Below, in pieces: positions 8,442 through 18,886 of a DNA stretch of 64,000 bases. The first letter of the stretch is position 1. Every line of letters starts with the position of its first letter. The notes beneath the pieces are model-generated. The model ran no database searches, was not told the origin of the DNA, and saw only the letters and a list, made by a program, of their open reading frames with translations. Position numbers and translations under genes: made by a program. The stretch is from Cytobacillus sp. NJ13 (GTDB lineage: Bacteria; Bacillota; Bacilli; Bacillales; Cytobacillaceae), in NCBI GenBank assembly GCA_030348385.1, contig JAUCFP010000006.1, positions 4,491,501-4,555,500 on the forward strand. The letters run 5' to 3'.

Positions 8442-9242
8442 ATGAAAATGGATAGCAGAAAGATGAAAAATGAATTGGAGCAGCGCTTAGGAAAAAAGAA
8501 CCGGACTTTCTCTTTTGACAGGGAAAAAGATCAGCTCAGAATCGAAAATAAGGACACTGGAAAAGGAATTACCATCTCTCTTCCGGGCATTATTGCTAAA
8601 TGGCAGGAGCAAAAGGAAAAAGCGATTGACGAAGTCGTATATTATGTGGAGGAAGGCCTGGAAGCAATGGTGGAGGATGCCCATTTGTCGGGACATGAAA
8701 AAAATATTTTTCCAGTCATCCGATCAACTTCTTTTCCAGGTGAGTCACAGGAAGGTATTCCTTTTTTGACAGATGAACATACGGCTGAAACACGAATTTA
8801 CTATGCGCTCGATCTCGGAAATACGTATCGTCTCATTGATGCAAAGCTAATGGAAAAAGAGGGCTGGGATCCGGAAAGAATTAGAGAAACGGCTCTTTTC
8901 AACGTAAGATCCCTGTCGACAGATATGAAATCGGATACTGTTGCAGGCAATACTTTCTATTTTTTAAACAAAAATGATGGATATGATGCAAGCAGAATAC
9001 TGAATGATTCCTTTATTAAAGAAATGGACAGGAAAGCAGAAGGATCCATGGCCGTTGCAGTTCCGCATCAAGACGTATTGATCATTGCTGATATTAAAAA
9101 TGAAACAGGCTATGACGTTCTCGCCCAGATGACTATGAGTTTCTTTGCGAGCGGCAGAGTGCCCATCACTTCTCTGTCATTCCTATATGAGAACGGAGAG
9201 TTTGAACCAATATTTATTTTGGGTAAGAATAAAAAGAAGTAA
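8442..9242 (+). CDS. ytpQ: YtpQ, DUF1444-family protein
   Basis: This 266-residue cytosolic protein belongs to the DUF1444 (UPF0354) family and is next to ytpP as in B. subtilis. It is rich in charged residues, with a mixed alpha/beta appearance and no catalytic motif I recognise. The segment [18 protein letters not shown] lies near residues 112-129. AAGGAGGGG precedes the ATG. It has its own terminator, so it can be transcribed alone. The function is not established. Confidence 0.82.
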   Translation: MKMDSRKMKNELEQRLGKKNRTFSFDREKDQLRIENKDTGKGITISLPGIIAKWQEQKEKAIDEVVYYVEEGLEAMVEDAHLSGHEKNIFPVIRSTSFPGESQEGIPFLTDEHTAETRIYYALDLGNTYRLIDAKLMEKEGWDPERIRETALFNVRSLSTDMKSDTVAGNTFYFLNKNDGYDASRILNDSFIKEMDRKAEGSMAVAVPHQDVLIIADIKNETGYDVLAQMTMSFFASGRVPITSLSFLYENGEFEPIFILGKNKKK

Positions 9243-9580
9243 TTTTTTTAGGGTCACAGCAATGTGGTCCTTTTTTGTTTACGCGCTGAAAACAAGGCAA
9301 TAAACCCCCAGGAGAGAAGAGTCATTACCGAATTATATATAGATCAGTAATTTCAAATAAAATAAAACAGTTCCGGGTAAAAAGTCAGATGTCTGTACAT
9401 ATGAACCTTTAATCACCCGCCTGAGTCGAAAGTATGCCTGCAGCTTTTAGTTTGTTTGTAAATTTACCCATTCTGTCTTTATAAGGACTCATTCTCGGAT
9501 TTCTTATTCAAAATCTGTGAATAACTGCTAAAATAATATAGAAAGTCTAACAAAGTTTTTAATAGAAAGAGTTGATATAA
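9243..9580. other. ytpQ-sftA intergenic region
   Basis: Holds the ytpQ terminator (AGGGTCAC pairing with GTGGTCCT through two wobbles, 9250-9276, then T-run) and otherwise A/T-rich sequence. TAAAAT and AATATAG near 9528-9541 are possible -10 elements for sftA, but no convincing -35 was found. No small coding frame with a ribosome-binding site is seen. Confidence 0.5.
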
Positions 9581-12500
9581 ATGAGCTGGATTAAAAAGAT
9601 ATTCCATATGTTTAAAAGTGATGAGGAAGAATATGAGGAATTTGAGGAACATCCAGATGAGCAAAATTATGAGAAACAGCCGCCTTCTAAAAAAACAAAA
9701 GAAAGTTCAAGGGATATAGATGCTAAAGTAGTCTATCAATATCCCAAAGGCCAATTCCGTTTTCCGGTCATACCTGACCATGAAGCAGAACGGGAGAATA
9801 AGAGGCAGCAAAGACAGAATCATAATAGACAGGACCATATTCGTGGGAAAACTGTAAATAAAACTGAAAAACGGCAGTCAAGGGCAGGAGAAACGGAATG
9901 GCAGAGAAAGCCGGCGGATACTCAAATCCATGAAAAAAGGACACCTCGTTCCGCAGATAGGGAGCGGCAAAGAAAGTCTGCGCCATCACCTGCCAGTGAA
10001 GAAAAAATTCTGACCCGTAATGAAAGAGAGGCTGCCAGCAAGAAAAGGCCTTTCCAGCCAACAGAAATTCCATCGCCGATATATGGATTTAAGAGACCGC
10101 GGCCAAATGCCCAGCAAGATAAATCAGAAAACGGGGAACAGGAAAACCACAGGGAACTTACATACGATGAGGTTATGCGCAAAATTCAGCAGACTCCTAC
10201 TAATCGGCCGAAGGTGACCGAAGCTGTTTCGGATGAAGAAAGAGAAACTGTCATTTCCGATAAACTGAAAGCTTTCCAGGCACAGGCTTCTGCATTGGAA
10301 ACAGAGGAACCTGCAGCAAAAAGATACAAAATAGGTGAAGCGTCTGAATTAATGTTTGAAGTACCCGAAGATAACCTAGAAACAGAGCGGCATGAAGAAA
10401 CACATCCTGCATGGCAAGATCATAAGGAACCTGCCAGGCAGCCTGGATCTTCCAAGTCCGACGGTGAATCTCCAAACAGGGAGGATCGCATCGGTCATAA
10501 AAAAGAATCGGGAATCAGCAGATCGCTCGCAAACTTGATTGAAGAGGCTCTGCACGAAGAAAAAAATGAAGAATACACAGCAGAACTCTCAGGACAGAGC
10601 GAAGGGAGATCTCATGCGATCCTTGGGATTGAAGCTGAAGAGGGTGCAGAAAAAAATGAATTCCATCACGATTTAGGGATTGATGCTAAAAGTGATTCGG
10701 AAGAGTTTATCCATATAAACTTAGAAGAGGGAAACTCACAAGCAGAAGGACTGGAGACGTCTGATAAAGCTGAATTAAGTTCTGAACCTGAAGATAGCGG
10801 GGAATTAACAGGCTCGTTCTTTTCTCAGACTGAACTGATTACTAATATAAACAGGGCTGAGAATATAGAGCAAAATCAGACTGCAGATGCAAATGAATAC
10901 TTAGAAACAAAAACAGAGTCTGCTGCGTCAACCTCGCAGCAGGAAGAAGATGTCCAGGAAGAGAAGAAGCCTTCATCAAGAGGGTCAATTCCATTTAATG
11001 TCATCATGCTGAACAATGACAGAAAAAAACTGAATCAGCAGGATAAGATCGCAAGACCGTCAAATGAAAAAAAAAATAAGATCGCTATGTTTCCGTCTGA
11101 AAACATTCAGCAGTCTGCTGCTGCAGCAGAAAAGATCGAGGATCATCCAGCGGAGAACCATTTGCCTATGGAAGAACAGTCACCGCCTGCACTGGAATCG
11201 GTCCGAATTGAGGATAAACAGAATTATCTGGCGGATGAAGAAATTTTTTATTACCAATTCCCTTCCCAGACATTGCTTACACCGCCAGTTATCATGGAGG
11301 AAGCTTCCGATTGGCTTTACGAACAGGAACAAATGTTAAACTCCACACTGCAAAATTTCAATGTCAGGGCGAGGGTGGTTAATGTTACGCAAGGACCTTC
11401 TGTAACAAGGTTTGAAGTACAGCCTGAACCAGGTGTCAAGGTGAATAAAATCACGAACCTCTCAGATGATATAAAGCTGAGTCTCGCAGCAAGGGATATT
11501 CGGATCGAAGCGCCAATACCAGGAAAGCATACAATCGGCATTGAGGTTCCGAACCAGAGCAGCCGTCCGGTATTTATCAGTGAGATCATCAGCACCCCGG
11601 AGTTCCAGACTGGACAATCCCCATTAACGGCTGTACTGGGGCTTGATATCTCAGGGAAGCCGATTGTGACGGATTTACGGAAAATGCCGCACGGTTTGAT
11701 TGCCGGTGCAACGGGATCAGGGAAGAGCGTCTGTATTAACACGATCCTGGTAAGCCTGCTGTATAAGGCGAGTCCGGATGAATTAAAGCTTCTTCTGATC
11801 GACCCAAAAATGGTCGAACTTGCACCGTATAATCGAATTCCACATTTGGTCAGCCCGGTTATTACCGATGTAAAAGCAGCAACGGCTGCCTTGAAGTGGG
11901 CTGTCGAGGAGATGGAACGCAGGTATGAATTGTTTGCCCATGCCGGTGTGAGGGATATAAACCGTTTTAATGAGCTGGCAGAAGAGCATCAGCAATTTTC
12001 AGAGAAGCTGCCATTTATGGTCATTGTGATTGATGAGCTGGCAGACTTAATGATGATGTCGCCGGCCGATGTGGAAGAAGCCATTTGCCGGATTGCACAA
12101 AAAGCCCGTGCATGCGGAATTCATCTGATTATCGCAACCCAGCGTCCTTCCGTGGATGTTATTACCGGCCTAATAAAGGCGAATGTGCCTACAAGAATTG
12201 CATTCTCCGTGTCATCTCAAATCGATTCAAGAACAATTATTGATATAAGCGGAGCTGAAAAACTGCTTGGCCGGGGAGATATGCTTTTCCTTGAAAATGG
12301 ATCCTCAAAGCCAGTGAGGCTGCAGGGGACATTTGTTTCAGATAAAGAAATTGATGATGTGGTAGCCCATGTACGCAGGGAACGCGATCCCGACTACTTA
12401 TTTGAACAGGAAGAACTTCTGAAAAAAGCCCATGCCATAGAAGAAGAGGATGAACTGTTTTTTGAAGCATGCGAATTTGTTGTTGATCAGGGAGCGGCTT

Positions 12501-12673
12501 CCACTTCGAGCCTGCAAAGAAGATTCAAAATAGGCTATAATAGGGCAGCCAGGCTGATTGATATGATGGAAAAACAAGGGTTCATTTCTGAAAATAGAGG
12601 CAGCAGACCAAGGGATGTCCTCATTACAGAAGCTGATCTTGAATCCATACAAGACACTAGTACATTAAATTAA
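9581..12673 (+). CDS. sftA: DNA translocase SftA (FtsK/SpoIIIE family, soluble)
   Basis: SftA is the soluble FtsK-type translocase that helps clear chromosome termini from the division septum. The 1030 residues start with about 560 acidic, low-complexity, Gln/Glu-rich residues and no membrane segment, unlike SpoIIIE. The motor follows: alpha domain from about 575, Walker A GATGSGKS at 709-716, Walker B IDELAD at about 817-822, and RPSVDVITG further on. A C-terminal winged helix (about 960-1020, with [21 protein letters not shown]) would read orienting DNA sequences. B. subtilis SftA is somewhat shorter, mainly in the linker. A structured non-coding element follows. Confidence 0.93.
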   Translation: MSWIKKIFHMFKSDEEEYEEFEEHPDEQNYEKQPPSKKTKESSRDIDAKVVYQYPKGQFRFPVIPDHEAERENKRQQRQNHNRQDHIRGKTVNKTEKRQSRAGETEWQRKPADTQIHEKRTPRSADRERQRKSAPSPASEEKILTRNEREAASKKRPFQPTEIPSPIYGFKRPRPNAQQDKSENGEQENHRELTYDEVMRKIQQTPTNRPKVTEAVSDEERETVISDKLKAFQAQASALETEEPAAKRYKIGEASELMFEVPEDNLETERHEETHPAWQDHKEPARQPGSSKSDGESPNREDRIGHKKESGISRSLANLIEEALHEEKNEEYTAELSGQSEGRSHAILGIEAEEGAEKNEFHHDLGIDAKSDSEEFIHINLEEGNSQAEGLETSDKAELSSEPEDSGELTGSFFSQTELITNINRAENIEQNQTADANEYLETKTESAASTSQQEEDVQEEKKPSSRGSIPFNVIMLNNDRKKLNQQDKIARPSNEKKNKIAMFPSENIQQSAAAAEKIEDHPAENHLPMEEQSPPALESVRIEDKQNYLADEEIFYYQFPSQTLLTPPVIMEEASDWLYEQEQMLNSTLQNFNVRARVVNVTQGPSVTRFEVQPEPGVKVNKITNLSDDIKLSLAARDIRIEAPIPGKHTIGIEVPNQSSRPVFISEIISTPEFQTGQSPLTAVLGLDISGKPIVTDLRKMPHGLIAGATGSGKSVCINTILVSLLYKASPDELKLLLIDPKMVELAPYNRIPHLVSPVITDVKAATAALKWAVEEMERRYELFAHAGVRDINRFNELAEEHQQFSEKLPFMVIVIDELADLMMMSPADVEEAICRIAQKARACGIHLIIATQRPSVDVITGLIKANVPTRIAFSVSSQIDSRTIIDISGAEKLLGRGDMLFLENGSSKPVRLQGTFVSDKEIDDVVAHVRRERDPDYLFEQEELLKKAHAIEEEDELFFEACEFVVDQGAASTSSLQRRFKIGYNRAARLIDMMEKQGFISENRGSRPRDVLITEADLESIQDTSTLN

Positions 12674-12723
12674 TCCATGGTATTCTTTACTTGCATGTTT
12701 AAAATAATATGAATAACAACTAC

Positions 12724-13025
12724 GATAAAGTGAAACTTCAATCAGTGGGGGGGCTTTATCCCCACTTATTGCTAGTTGAGGCCCACTGGAAGTGGGTCAC
12801 AAAGACGTTGCCACAGGACGTGGCGTTCTTAGTCTTTGTTCTTCTATCGGGCCTTTACGGGCAGTTTGCCCCCCTCATCCTCCATTGATTCCTCTGAGTC
12901 TTGAAATGGGGGGCTTACTGCCCGTTAGACTGCGATAAACGAAGAAAGCCTTCTGAAGCTGGCGGGCTGCCAGCATAGATGCCTGCTCCTTGCAAACCCA
13001 AGTCAGCAGGCGCGCCTGCTTTCTT
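12724..13025 (+). ncRNA. Candidate structured RNA or structured repeat element
   Basis: Successive stems are visible: AGTGGGG/CCCCACT (12744-12750, 12760-12766); CCCACT/AGTGGG (12782-12787, 12791-12796); ACAAAGAC/GTCTTTGT (12799-12806, 12832-12839) enclosing GCCAC/GTGGC; ACGGGCAGT/ACTGCCCGT (12857-12865, 12917-12925) enclosing GCCCCCC/GGGGGGC (12868-12874, 12908-12914); and AAGAAAGC/GCTTTCTT (12942-12949, 13018-13025) enclosing GCTGGC/GCCAGC and GCCTGCT/AGCAGGC. Transcription is not shown. It may equally be a genomic repeat that folds. The strand is assumed from neighbouring genes. Confidence 0.45.
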
Positions 13026-13047
13026 TGTGGATAAAAGTATCTATATT

Positions 13048-13125
13048 TTTGAACTTCGAGAATTGTCTAGCTCCAGCGCCTACCCCCTCGAGGGTCGGGG
13101 GTGGGCAAGGCGCTTGCGCTTTTCG
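13048..13125 (+). repeat. Dispersed hairpin repeat, copy C
   Basis: Contains AATTGTCTAGCTCCAGCGCC, CCCCCTCGAGGG, then CAAGGCGCTTGCGCTTTTC. Stem AGCGCCT/AGGCGCT with inner CCCC/GGGG. Unlike the other copies it stands just upstream of a gene start. Confidence 0.8.
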
Positions 13126-13146
13126 TGTTTCTAAGGAGCTTTAGGG

Positions 13147-14244
13147 ATGAAGGAAATTGAAATGAAGGTTAAAGGAGAAATTAAACGTCTGACAAACCAG
13201 ACTTTTAAATTCGATGAACGTGTAAGAGATGGCTGGTTTTCAGCGGTATACTTCCTTAAGACAAGAGAGATTGTTAAGAAATATCATGAAGATAAAATCG
13301 TAACCATGCAGTTTTTCCAAAAGAATCATGCTGTTCTATGCGGTACGGATGAAGTCATTGCGCTATTAAAAACATTTGCGGACCGCCCGGATGATCTGGA
13401 AATCCATTCTTTAAAAGACGGTGATAAGATTTCACCCTTTGAAACAGTATTAACCATTACAGGAAGATATCAGGATTTTGGATATCTCGAAGGAATAATT
13501 GACGGCATATTGGCCAGAAGAACTTCAGTTGCCACGAATGTCTATAATGTGGTAAAAGCGGCAGGTGTTTCTGGTGTTCAAAAGCAGGTCATCTTCATGG
13601 GGGACCGGGATGATCATTATATCACCCAGGCAGGAGATGGCTATGCAGCCTTTATTGGGGGGGCAACAGCCCAGGCCACGCATGCCATGAATGAATGGTG
13701 GGGCAAAAAAGGCATGGGAACAATGCCGCATGCATTGATCCAAATGTTCAAGGGAGATATCGTTGCATCCACTAAGGCTTATCAGGAGACGTTTCCTGAA
13801 GACGATTTAGTCGCTCTGGTAGACTACAACAATGATGCCATCACCGATTCCCTAAAAGTGGCAAGAGCCTTTGGCGAAGAGCTTAGAGGAGTCCGGGTTG
13901 ACACATCAAGAACAATGATTGATCAATATTTCTTAAGAAATCAGCATTTGCTGGGAACGTTTGACCCGCGCGGGGTCAATGCAGAACTGATTTTTGCTTT
14001 AAGAAAAGCGCTGGATGATGAAGGTTTCGGACATGTGAAGATTGTGGTGAGCGGCGGTTTTACTGAATCCCGAATCCGCGAATTTGAAGAACAGGGTGTT
14101 CCGGTTGATACCTATGGAATTGGAAGCAGCCTGCTGAAGATCACCACAGGATTCACTGGAGACAATGTAATGATTGACGGTAAGCATGCAGCTAAGGCAG
14201 GACGGCGTTATCGTCCAAACCCCCGCCTTGAAAAGGTTGAATAA
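13147..14244 (+). CDS. Nicotinate phosphoribosyltransferase (short type)
   Basis: This enzyme would join nicotinate and PRPP to form nicotinate mononucleotide, the salvage entry to NAD. The 365 residues fit the short bacterial/archaeal family rather than the roughly 490-residue PncB. Typical segments are the GGATAQATHAMNEWWG region near 178-193, VDTSRTMID near 258, and the phosphate-binding VVSGGFTESRIREFEEQGV followed by YGIGSSL near 302-330. AAGGAG lies nine bases before the ATG. The next gene starts 37 bp downstream and is probably co-transcribed. Confidence 0.87.
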   Translation: MKEIEMKVKGEIKRLTNQTFKFDERVRDGWFSAVYFLKTREIVKKYHEDKIVTMQFFQKNHAVLCGTDEVIALLKTFADRPDDLEIHSLKDGDKISPFETVLTITGRYQDFGYLEGIIDGILARRTSVATNVYNVVKAAGVSGVQKQVIFMGDRDDHYITQAGDGYAAFIGGATAQATHAMNEWWGKKGMGTMPHALIQMFKGDIVASTKAYQETFPEDDLVALVDYNNDAITDSLKVARAFGEELRGVRVDTSRTMIDQYFLRNQHLLGTFDPRGVNAELIFALRKALDDEGFGHVKIVVSGGFTESRIREFEEQGVPVDTYGIGSSLLKITTGFTGDNVMIDGKHAAKAGRRYRPNPRLEKVE

Positions 14245-14281
14245 CAGAACGCTATTTACAAGAAAGTAAGGAGCATCCTAA

Positions 14282-14935
14282 ATGGATATGGACGGCTCAA
14301 TTCTGGATTTACATTCTTTCCGTAAAGCTAAACAGCTCCAGGGAGAAAAAAATGCTCTGCGTTTATACACATTAAGCAAGGATTATACGGAACGGACGGC
14401 TAATATCAGAGAGAAAGTCCGGGCAAAGCATTTATTTCGGCAAACGCTCGGTCTTGCTCCTGAAGCGGCTTTTTCGCCTATTCTGCAGGAAGTTTTTCAG
14501 GATTGGTTTCTCTTTGATTATAAAACCATTCAAGGCTCATCTATGTTTAGTCTGTTCTTAAAAAACAATTCCCGGCAGCTTTCAGAATCAGATCTCATTC
14601 AGGGGGCTCTCTTTTTAACATCAGTCATGGAGCCCATCCGGATTTTAGATGTAAGCCAAAAGGTAATCTCTGCCTACAGTGCGGAAGATAACACTTCTTT
14701 TCTCTTAAGTCAGCACGGGGTGGTCCGGCCGGAACTGTCAATAGGGTGGTATTTTATTAGAAGAATACCAATCCAGATGTATGATCTGCCTATCGGACCA
14801 TTTATCTCTATTCAAAGTAATGAAGCAGTTAAACGTTTAACAGAGACCTTTTCGAAGTCAAAATTAAAAGTTCCTGACCTTACGTGGAGAGCCTTCCTGA
14901 AATCTAATGTTTTATATTTTATTTTTGGGGAATAA
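14282..14935 (+). CDS. Conserved-looking protein of unknown function
   Basis: I do not recognise this 217-residue protein. It has no signal peptide or membrane segment and is basic near the N terminus (residues 14-60) with a mixed helical and strand character later. GWYFIRRIPIQMYDLPIGPFI near 156-176 is its most distinctive segment. TAAGGAG precedes the ATG at 14282. It follows the nicotinate phosphoribosyltransferase gene by 37 bp without a terminator between, so a link to NAD salvage is possible but only by position. Codon use is like its neighbours. Confidence 0.65.
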   Translation: MDMDGSILDLHSFRKAKQLQGEKNALRLYTLSKDYTERTANIREKVRAKHLFRQTLGLAPEAAFSPILQEVFQDWFLFDYKTIQGSSMFSLFLKNNSRQLSESDLIQGALFLTSVMEPIRILDVSQKVISAYSAEDNTSFLLSQHGVVRPELSIGWYFIRRIPIQMYDLPIGPFISIQSNEAVKRLTETFSKSKLKVPDLTWRAFLKSNVLYFIFGE

Positions 14936-14972
14936 ATAGCTGGCAATACGTTACATAGTTTTTAAAATCAAT

Positions 14973-14984
14973 TAATGATATAAT
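14973..14984 (+). promoter_or_regulatory. Extended -10 promoter for murC
   Basis: TGATATAAT (TATAAT at 14979-14984) gives an extended -10 with TG one base upstream; the -35 match is poor. It lies about 150 bp before the murC start. Confidence 0.5.
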
Positions 14985-15136
14985 GATTCAATACATTAAA
15001 GTGTAAGTAAATAAAAGTGACAGCGGAAAAGCTTAGCAGCACAGTCATGGGAGCATGTCTTCTAAGGGGATATGCGCAAAACTAGATATATGTCATATAC
15101 TGTTTTACAGATATACGATGGTTGGAGGTTCTTTAT

Positions 15137-16432
15137 ATGACTATTTACCATTTCGTAGGTATTAAGGGGTCTGGAATGAGTGCATTGGCACAAGTTCTGC
15201 ATGATATGAATTATCAGGTTCAAGGCTCCGATTTTGAGAAACACTTTTTTACTCAGGTGGCACTTGAAAAATCCGGAATAAAGATCCTTCCCTTTCAAAA
15301 GGAAAACATACAGCCGGGCATGACGGTAATCGCCGGGAATGCATATCCGGACACACATGAAGAGATTGAGGAAGCAATGAAGCTTGGCTTGCCTGTTGTG
15401 CGTTATCATCGCTTTTTAGGTGATTTCATGAAGAATTTCACGAGCATTGCAGTGACGGGAGCTCATGGAAAAACATCTACTACAGGCTTGCTTGCGCACG
15501 TAATGCGAGGCGCAAAACCAACTTCATTCCTTATTGGTGACGGTACGGGCAAAGGGGACAAGGAAGCGGAATATTTTGTTTTCGAAGCTTGTGAATACAG
15601 AAGGCATTTCCTTTCTTACTATCCTGATTATGCAATAATGACGAATATTGATTTTGACCACCCTGATTACTTCGCCAACATTGAAGATGTTTTTTCTGCT
15701 TTTCAGGAAATGTCATGGCAAGTGAATAAGGGGATTTTCGCATGCGGTGATGACGAGCAGCTGCAAAAAATCCAGGCTAAAGTGCCCGTGGTATTTTATG
15801 GTTTTGGAGAAGACAATGATTTTCAGGCACGCAATGTAGTTAAAACAACAGAAGGAACAACCTTTGATGTGTTTGTCCGCAACACCTTCTATGAGACTTT
15901 CTCTATTCCAGCCTATGGAGATCATAACGTCTTGAACTCTTTAGCTGTTATCGCTCTATGTCATTATGAAGAGATCGATGCGAAGATTGTCCAGGAACAG
16001 CTTCTTTCCTTTGAAGGGGTGAAAAGAAGATTTTCCGAGAAGAAAGTGGGCTCTCAGGTAATTATTGATGACTATGCCCACCATCCGACAGAAATTAAGG
16101 CGACTGTAGAAGCTGCCAGACAAAAGTATCCTGAAAAGGATGTTGTCGCAGTTTTCCAGCCGCATACATTTACAAGGACTCAGGCCTTTCTTGATGATTT
16201 TGCGTTAAGTCTTAATTTGGCTGACAAAGTGTACCTATGCGAAATCTTTGGCTCTGCCCGTGAAAACCATGGAAAACTCACGATTGATGACTTAAAAGCC
16301 AAAATTCCCAATGCACAAATTCTAAATGAAGAAGAAACGGCTGTACTAAGGAATCATGAAGATAGCGTAATTATGTTTATGGGTGCCGGGGATATCCAAA
16401 AATTCCAGCAGGCATATGAAAACCAAATATAA
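15137..16432 (+). CDS. murC: UDP-N-acetylmuramate--L-alanine ligase MurC
   Basis: MurC adds L-alanine to UDP-N-acetylmuramate, the first amino acid of the peptidoglycan stem. The 431 residues match the family. The N-terminal UDP-binding loop reads [12 protein letters not shown] (residues 8-19), the ATP-binding loop [10 protein letters not shown] spans about 108-117, and the C-terminal domain contains [13 protein letters not shown] and [13 protein letters not shown] at 15124-15128 is eight bases before the ATG at 15137; the TTG at 15122 that would add five residues overlaps that site. It is followed by a strong terminator. Confidence 0.96.
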   Translation: MTIYHFVGIKGSGMSALAQVLHDMNYQVQGSDFEKHFFTQVALEKSGIKILPFQKENIQPGMTVIAGNAYPDTHEEIEEAMKLGLPVVRYHRFLGDFMKNFTSIAVTGAHGKTSTTGLLAHVMRGAKPTSFLIGDGTGKGDKEAEYFVFEACEYRRHFLSYYPDYAIMTNIDFDHPDYFANIEDVFSAFQEMSWQVNKGIFACGDDEQLQKIQAKVPVVFYGFGEDNDFQARNVVKTTEGTTFDVFVRNTFYETFSIPAYGDHNVLNSLAVIALCHYEEIDAKIVQEQLLSFEGVKRRFSEKKVGSQVIIDDYAHHPTEIKATVEAARQKYPEKDVVAVFQPHTFTRTQAFLDDFALSLNLADKVYLCEIFGSARENHGKLTIDDLKAKIPNAQILNEEETAVLRNHEDSVIMFMGAGDIQKFQQAYENQI

Positions 16433-16438
16433 ATCTAA

Positions 16439-16472
16439 AAAAGGATGCTCCGCTAAGGAAGCATCCTTTTTA
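16439..16472 (+). terminator. murC terminator
   Basis: AAGGATGCT pairs with AGCATCCTT around GCTAAG, followed by a T-rich tail. Confidence 0.88.
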
Positions 16473-16513
16473 TATATAATTTGAGTGTTGGTAACTGCCT
16501 GGAGATTTTCTTA

Positions 16514-17629
16514 TTACTTTAAATTCTCCGGATTTAATGCTTCAAGTTCACTAATGACAAATCGGCCGTCTTTCCGGATTAAGACATCATCAAAGTAGAT
16601 TTCACCTCCGCCATAGTCAGGGCGCTGGATGTTAACCATATCCCAATGAATATTGGATTTATTGCCATTATAGGCTTCGTCATAGCATTGTCCAGGTGTG
16701 AAGTGGAAGCTTCCATCAATTTTTTCATCGAACAGAATATCCTGCATCGGATGAAGAATGTATGGGTTAACCCCGATAGCGAATTCACCTATATAGCGCG
16801 CACCCTCATCCGTATCAAAGATTTTATTGATGCGTTCGCTGTCATTCGCTTCCGCTTCAACAATTTTCCCATCTTTGAATGTCAGTTTTACATTTTCAAA
16901 TGTAAAACCATGGTATGGAGATGGAGTGTTATAGGTGATGACGCCGTTGACAGACTCACGTACAGGGGCAGTATAGACCTCTCCATCAGGAATATTCATT
17001 TGGCCGGAGCATTTGATTGCCGGAATATCCTTAATCGAGAAGGATAGATCTGTCCCAGGGCCAGTAATTTTGACTTTATCGGTTTTATTCATTAAATCCA
17101 CAAGGCTGTCCATTGCTTTGTCCATTTTGCCGTAATCCAAATTGCAGACATCAAAATAGAAATCTTCAAATGCCTCTGTGCTCATTTTAGCCAGCTGGGC
17201 CATGGAAGCATTAGGATAACGCAAAACCACCCATTTCGTTTTTGGCACACGGATTTCTCTATGCACTTTTTGTCCGATGGTTGATCCATGAATTTTCATT
17301 TTATCATCCGGCACATCAGCCTGCTCGTTGATGTTTTCTCCGGAGCGCAGTCCTATGTATGCATCCATTTTGCTCATAACATTTGCTTCAAACTCAGCCA
17401 TCATATTGAATTGCTCTTCCTGTGCGCCTAAAAGCAGGGAACGATCAACCTGATGATCTTTTAAGGAAACAAACGGGTATCCTCCAGCTGCATATGCTTC
17501 CTTAACCAGCGCGGTCACTAATTCCTTTTGAAGTCCGAAATTTTCAATAAGGATCTTCTCGCCTTTCTGAAGCTGGACTGAATAGTTAATCAAATTTTTT
17601 GCCAGTTTTGCAATACGGGGATCTTTCAT
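16514..17629 (-). CDS. ampS: M29-family metallo-aminopeptidase (AmpS-like)
   Basis: This 371-residue protein matches the thermophilic aminopeptidase (M29) family, cytosolic dinuclear-metal enzymes that remove N-terminal residues. Segments typical of the family include GEKILIENFG near 18-27, the carboxylate-rich C-terminal half, and the terminal block with NIHWDMVNIQRPDYGGGEIYFDD. It is a little shorter than B. subtilis AmpS (about 410 residues), so paralogy is possible. GGAGG precedes the ATG at good spacing. It is convergent with murC and divergent from ytxG, and stands as a single-gene unit. Confidence 0.88.
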   Translation of the reverse strand: MKDPRIAKLAKNLINYSVQLQKGEKILIENFGLQKELVTALVKEAYAAGGYPFVSLKDHQVDRSLLLGAQEEQFNMMAEFEANVMSKMDAYIGLRSGENINEQADVPDDKMKIHGSTIGQKVHREIRVPKTKWVVLRYPNASMAQLAKMSTEAFEDFYFDVCNLDYGKMDKAMDSLVDLMNKTDKVKITGPGTDLSFSIKDIPAIKCSGQMNIPDGEVYTAPVRESVNGVITYNTPSPYHGFTFENVKLTFKDGKIVEAEANDSERINKIFDTDEGARYIGEFAIGVNPYILHPMQDILFDEKIDGSFHFTPGQCYDEAYNGNKSNIHWDMVNIQRPDYGGGEIYFDDVLIRKDGRFVISELEALNPENLK

Positions 17630-17797
17630 GGATAAATACCTCCAGTAAATTTATTTTTCCGACAACTATTATTGTACCCGAAATGAAAGGTTTTGTTTAA
17701 CCTTTTCCAATTGTGCTAGAATTTACATTAACTGATGAAAATACCTGTTAGAGAAGGAATTTAGACTTCACAAGTGGAATCTATTAATGTACTCCTG

Positions 17798-17822
17798 GTT
17801 TAGAGGCAGTGCATCTGGGTAA
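17798..17822 (+). promoter_or_regulatory. SigB-type promoter of ytxG-ytxH-ytxJ
   Basis: GTTTAG (17798-17803), a 13-bp spacer, and GGGTAA (17817-17822) closely match the general-stress sigma-B consensus GTTTAA-N13-15-GGGTAT. It lies 36 bp before the ytxG start. The ytxGHJ operon of B. subtilis is SigB-dependent, which supports the assignment. Confidence 0.82.
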
Positions 17823-17857
17823 AAAGATTAGTATACAGACAACCGGAGGTGTAAGAA

Positions 17858-18343
17858 TTGGAAATTATTTTATACTTAAGTGTAGCAGTCATTGCTATAG
17901 CATTTCTTGTTTTAGTCATTTATCTGGCGAAAACGTTAAAATCCTTACAGGGGACATTAGATAACGTATCACACACATTGGCAGGCCTTGAAAGGCAATT
18001 AGATGGTGTCACGAAGGAAACAACTGTCCTGCTGCATAAAACCAATTCACTGGCTACAGACATTCAGCAGAAATCTGAGAACCTGAACAGTGTCGTAACT
18101 GCGGTAAAAGAAGTTGGTGACTCTGTCCGCAAATTTAATGGATCCATTCAGAAAATCACATCTTCTGTAAACACACAGCTTGAACAGAATAAAGATAAAA
18201 TCTCACAGGTGGTACAGTGGAGCAATGTTCTCCTGGAAATCAAAGATAAGTGGAAAATGAGAAAAGAAGACCCTTATCAGTACAATGTCAGTGAGAAACA
18301 GATGCTTCCGCCCGAACGCCAGAGAGAAAGAGCAAGATACTAG
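17858..18343 (+). CDS. ytxG: YtxG, DUF948 general-stress protein
   Basis: This 161-residue protein has one N-terminal membrane segment (residues 3-24) followed by a long helical, coiled-coil-like part with heptad-like Leu/Val spacing (about 25-125), typical of DUF948 proteins. It would be membrane-anchored with its bulk in the cytosol. The start is a TTG at 17858 with GGAGGTG seven bases upstream; no ATG competes. It is the first gene of the stress operon with ytxH 22 bp downstream. Its molecular role is unknown. Confidence 0.85.
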   Translation: MEIILYLSVAVIAIAFLVLVIYLAKTLKSLQGTLDNVSHTLAGLERQLDGVTKETTVLLHKTNSLATDIQQKSENLNSVVTAVKEVGDSVRKFNGSIQKITSSVNTQLEQNKDKISQVVQWSNVLLEIKDKWKMRKEDPYQYNVSEKQMLPPERQRERARY

Positions 18344-18365
18344 ATTTAAAGGAGGAAAAAGGAGA

Positions 18366-18869
18366 ATGAATAGCCAAGACCGTACTCAATTTGATTCAAA
18401 TCAGGCCAAAACAGATGAAAATATCAATACGAAAGATTTCATGATTGGTGCCTTAATTGGAGGCATGGTTGGCGCAGCTACCGCTCTGTTTCTCGCTCCT
18501 AAATCAGGCAAAGAGCTTCAGACCGATTTAAGCGAAAAGGCTGCCCTATTAAAAGAAAAGTCAGGACAGTACCGTGAAACAGCTATGACAAAAGGTACCG
18601 AACTGGCTAATGCTGCAAAAGAAAAAACTAATGTGCTAACTCAAACGGTTACAAAGCAATCCAATGAACTTGTAAATAAAGTGAAAAACTTGAAAGACGC
18701 TCAAAATGGACAAGCTGCTGCAAACGGCGCAGCCGAAGAAAATGGAGAGGCCATCAATAACGAGACATTCCAGGCAGAAGGGAACGCACCAGTAAATGAT
18801 GCGGAAATCCAAATGAAGCTGGAAGAGACGAAAAAAGCTTTTGACGAAACCGAACAAAAGTATAATTAA
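18366..18869 (+). CDS. ytxH: YtxH general-stress protein
   Basis: The 167 residues carry the YtxH domain: a glycine-rich membrane-inserting segment, FMIGALIGGMVGAATALFLAP (about 29-49), then SGKELQTDLSEKA and a long polar, Lys/Glu/Ala-rich tail likely to form helices. The ATG at 18366 was chosen for the nearby GGAG; an earlier in-frame ATG overlaps ytxG and lacks a site. It is second in the SigB-type operon. The family is induced by general stress; no activity is known. Confidence 0.87.
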   Translation: MNSQDRTQFDSNQAKTDENINTKDFMIGALIGGMVGAATALFLAPKSGKELQTDLSEKAALLKEKSGQYRETAMTKGTELANAAKEKTNVLTQTVTKQSNELVNKVKNLKDAQNGQAAANGAAEENGEAINNETFQAEGNAPVNDAEIQMKLEETKKAFDETEQKYN

Positions 18870-18886
18870 TTTTATTTGTTTAAACG

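Larger units (their letters stand above)
12674..13146. other. sftA to nicotinate PRTase intergenic region
   Basis: No coding frame is supported. The stretch contains a dense set of nested hairpins (about 12724-13025) and then copy C of the dispersed hairpin repeat (13048-13125). No clear terminator directly follows sftA. Confidence 0.7.

Noticed and set aside
12724..13025. tRNA or cloverleaf RNA gene
   Set aside because: Although multibranched, it has no tRNA-length arms, conserved T-loop or CCA-type end.
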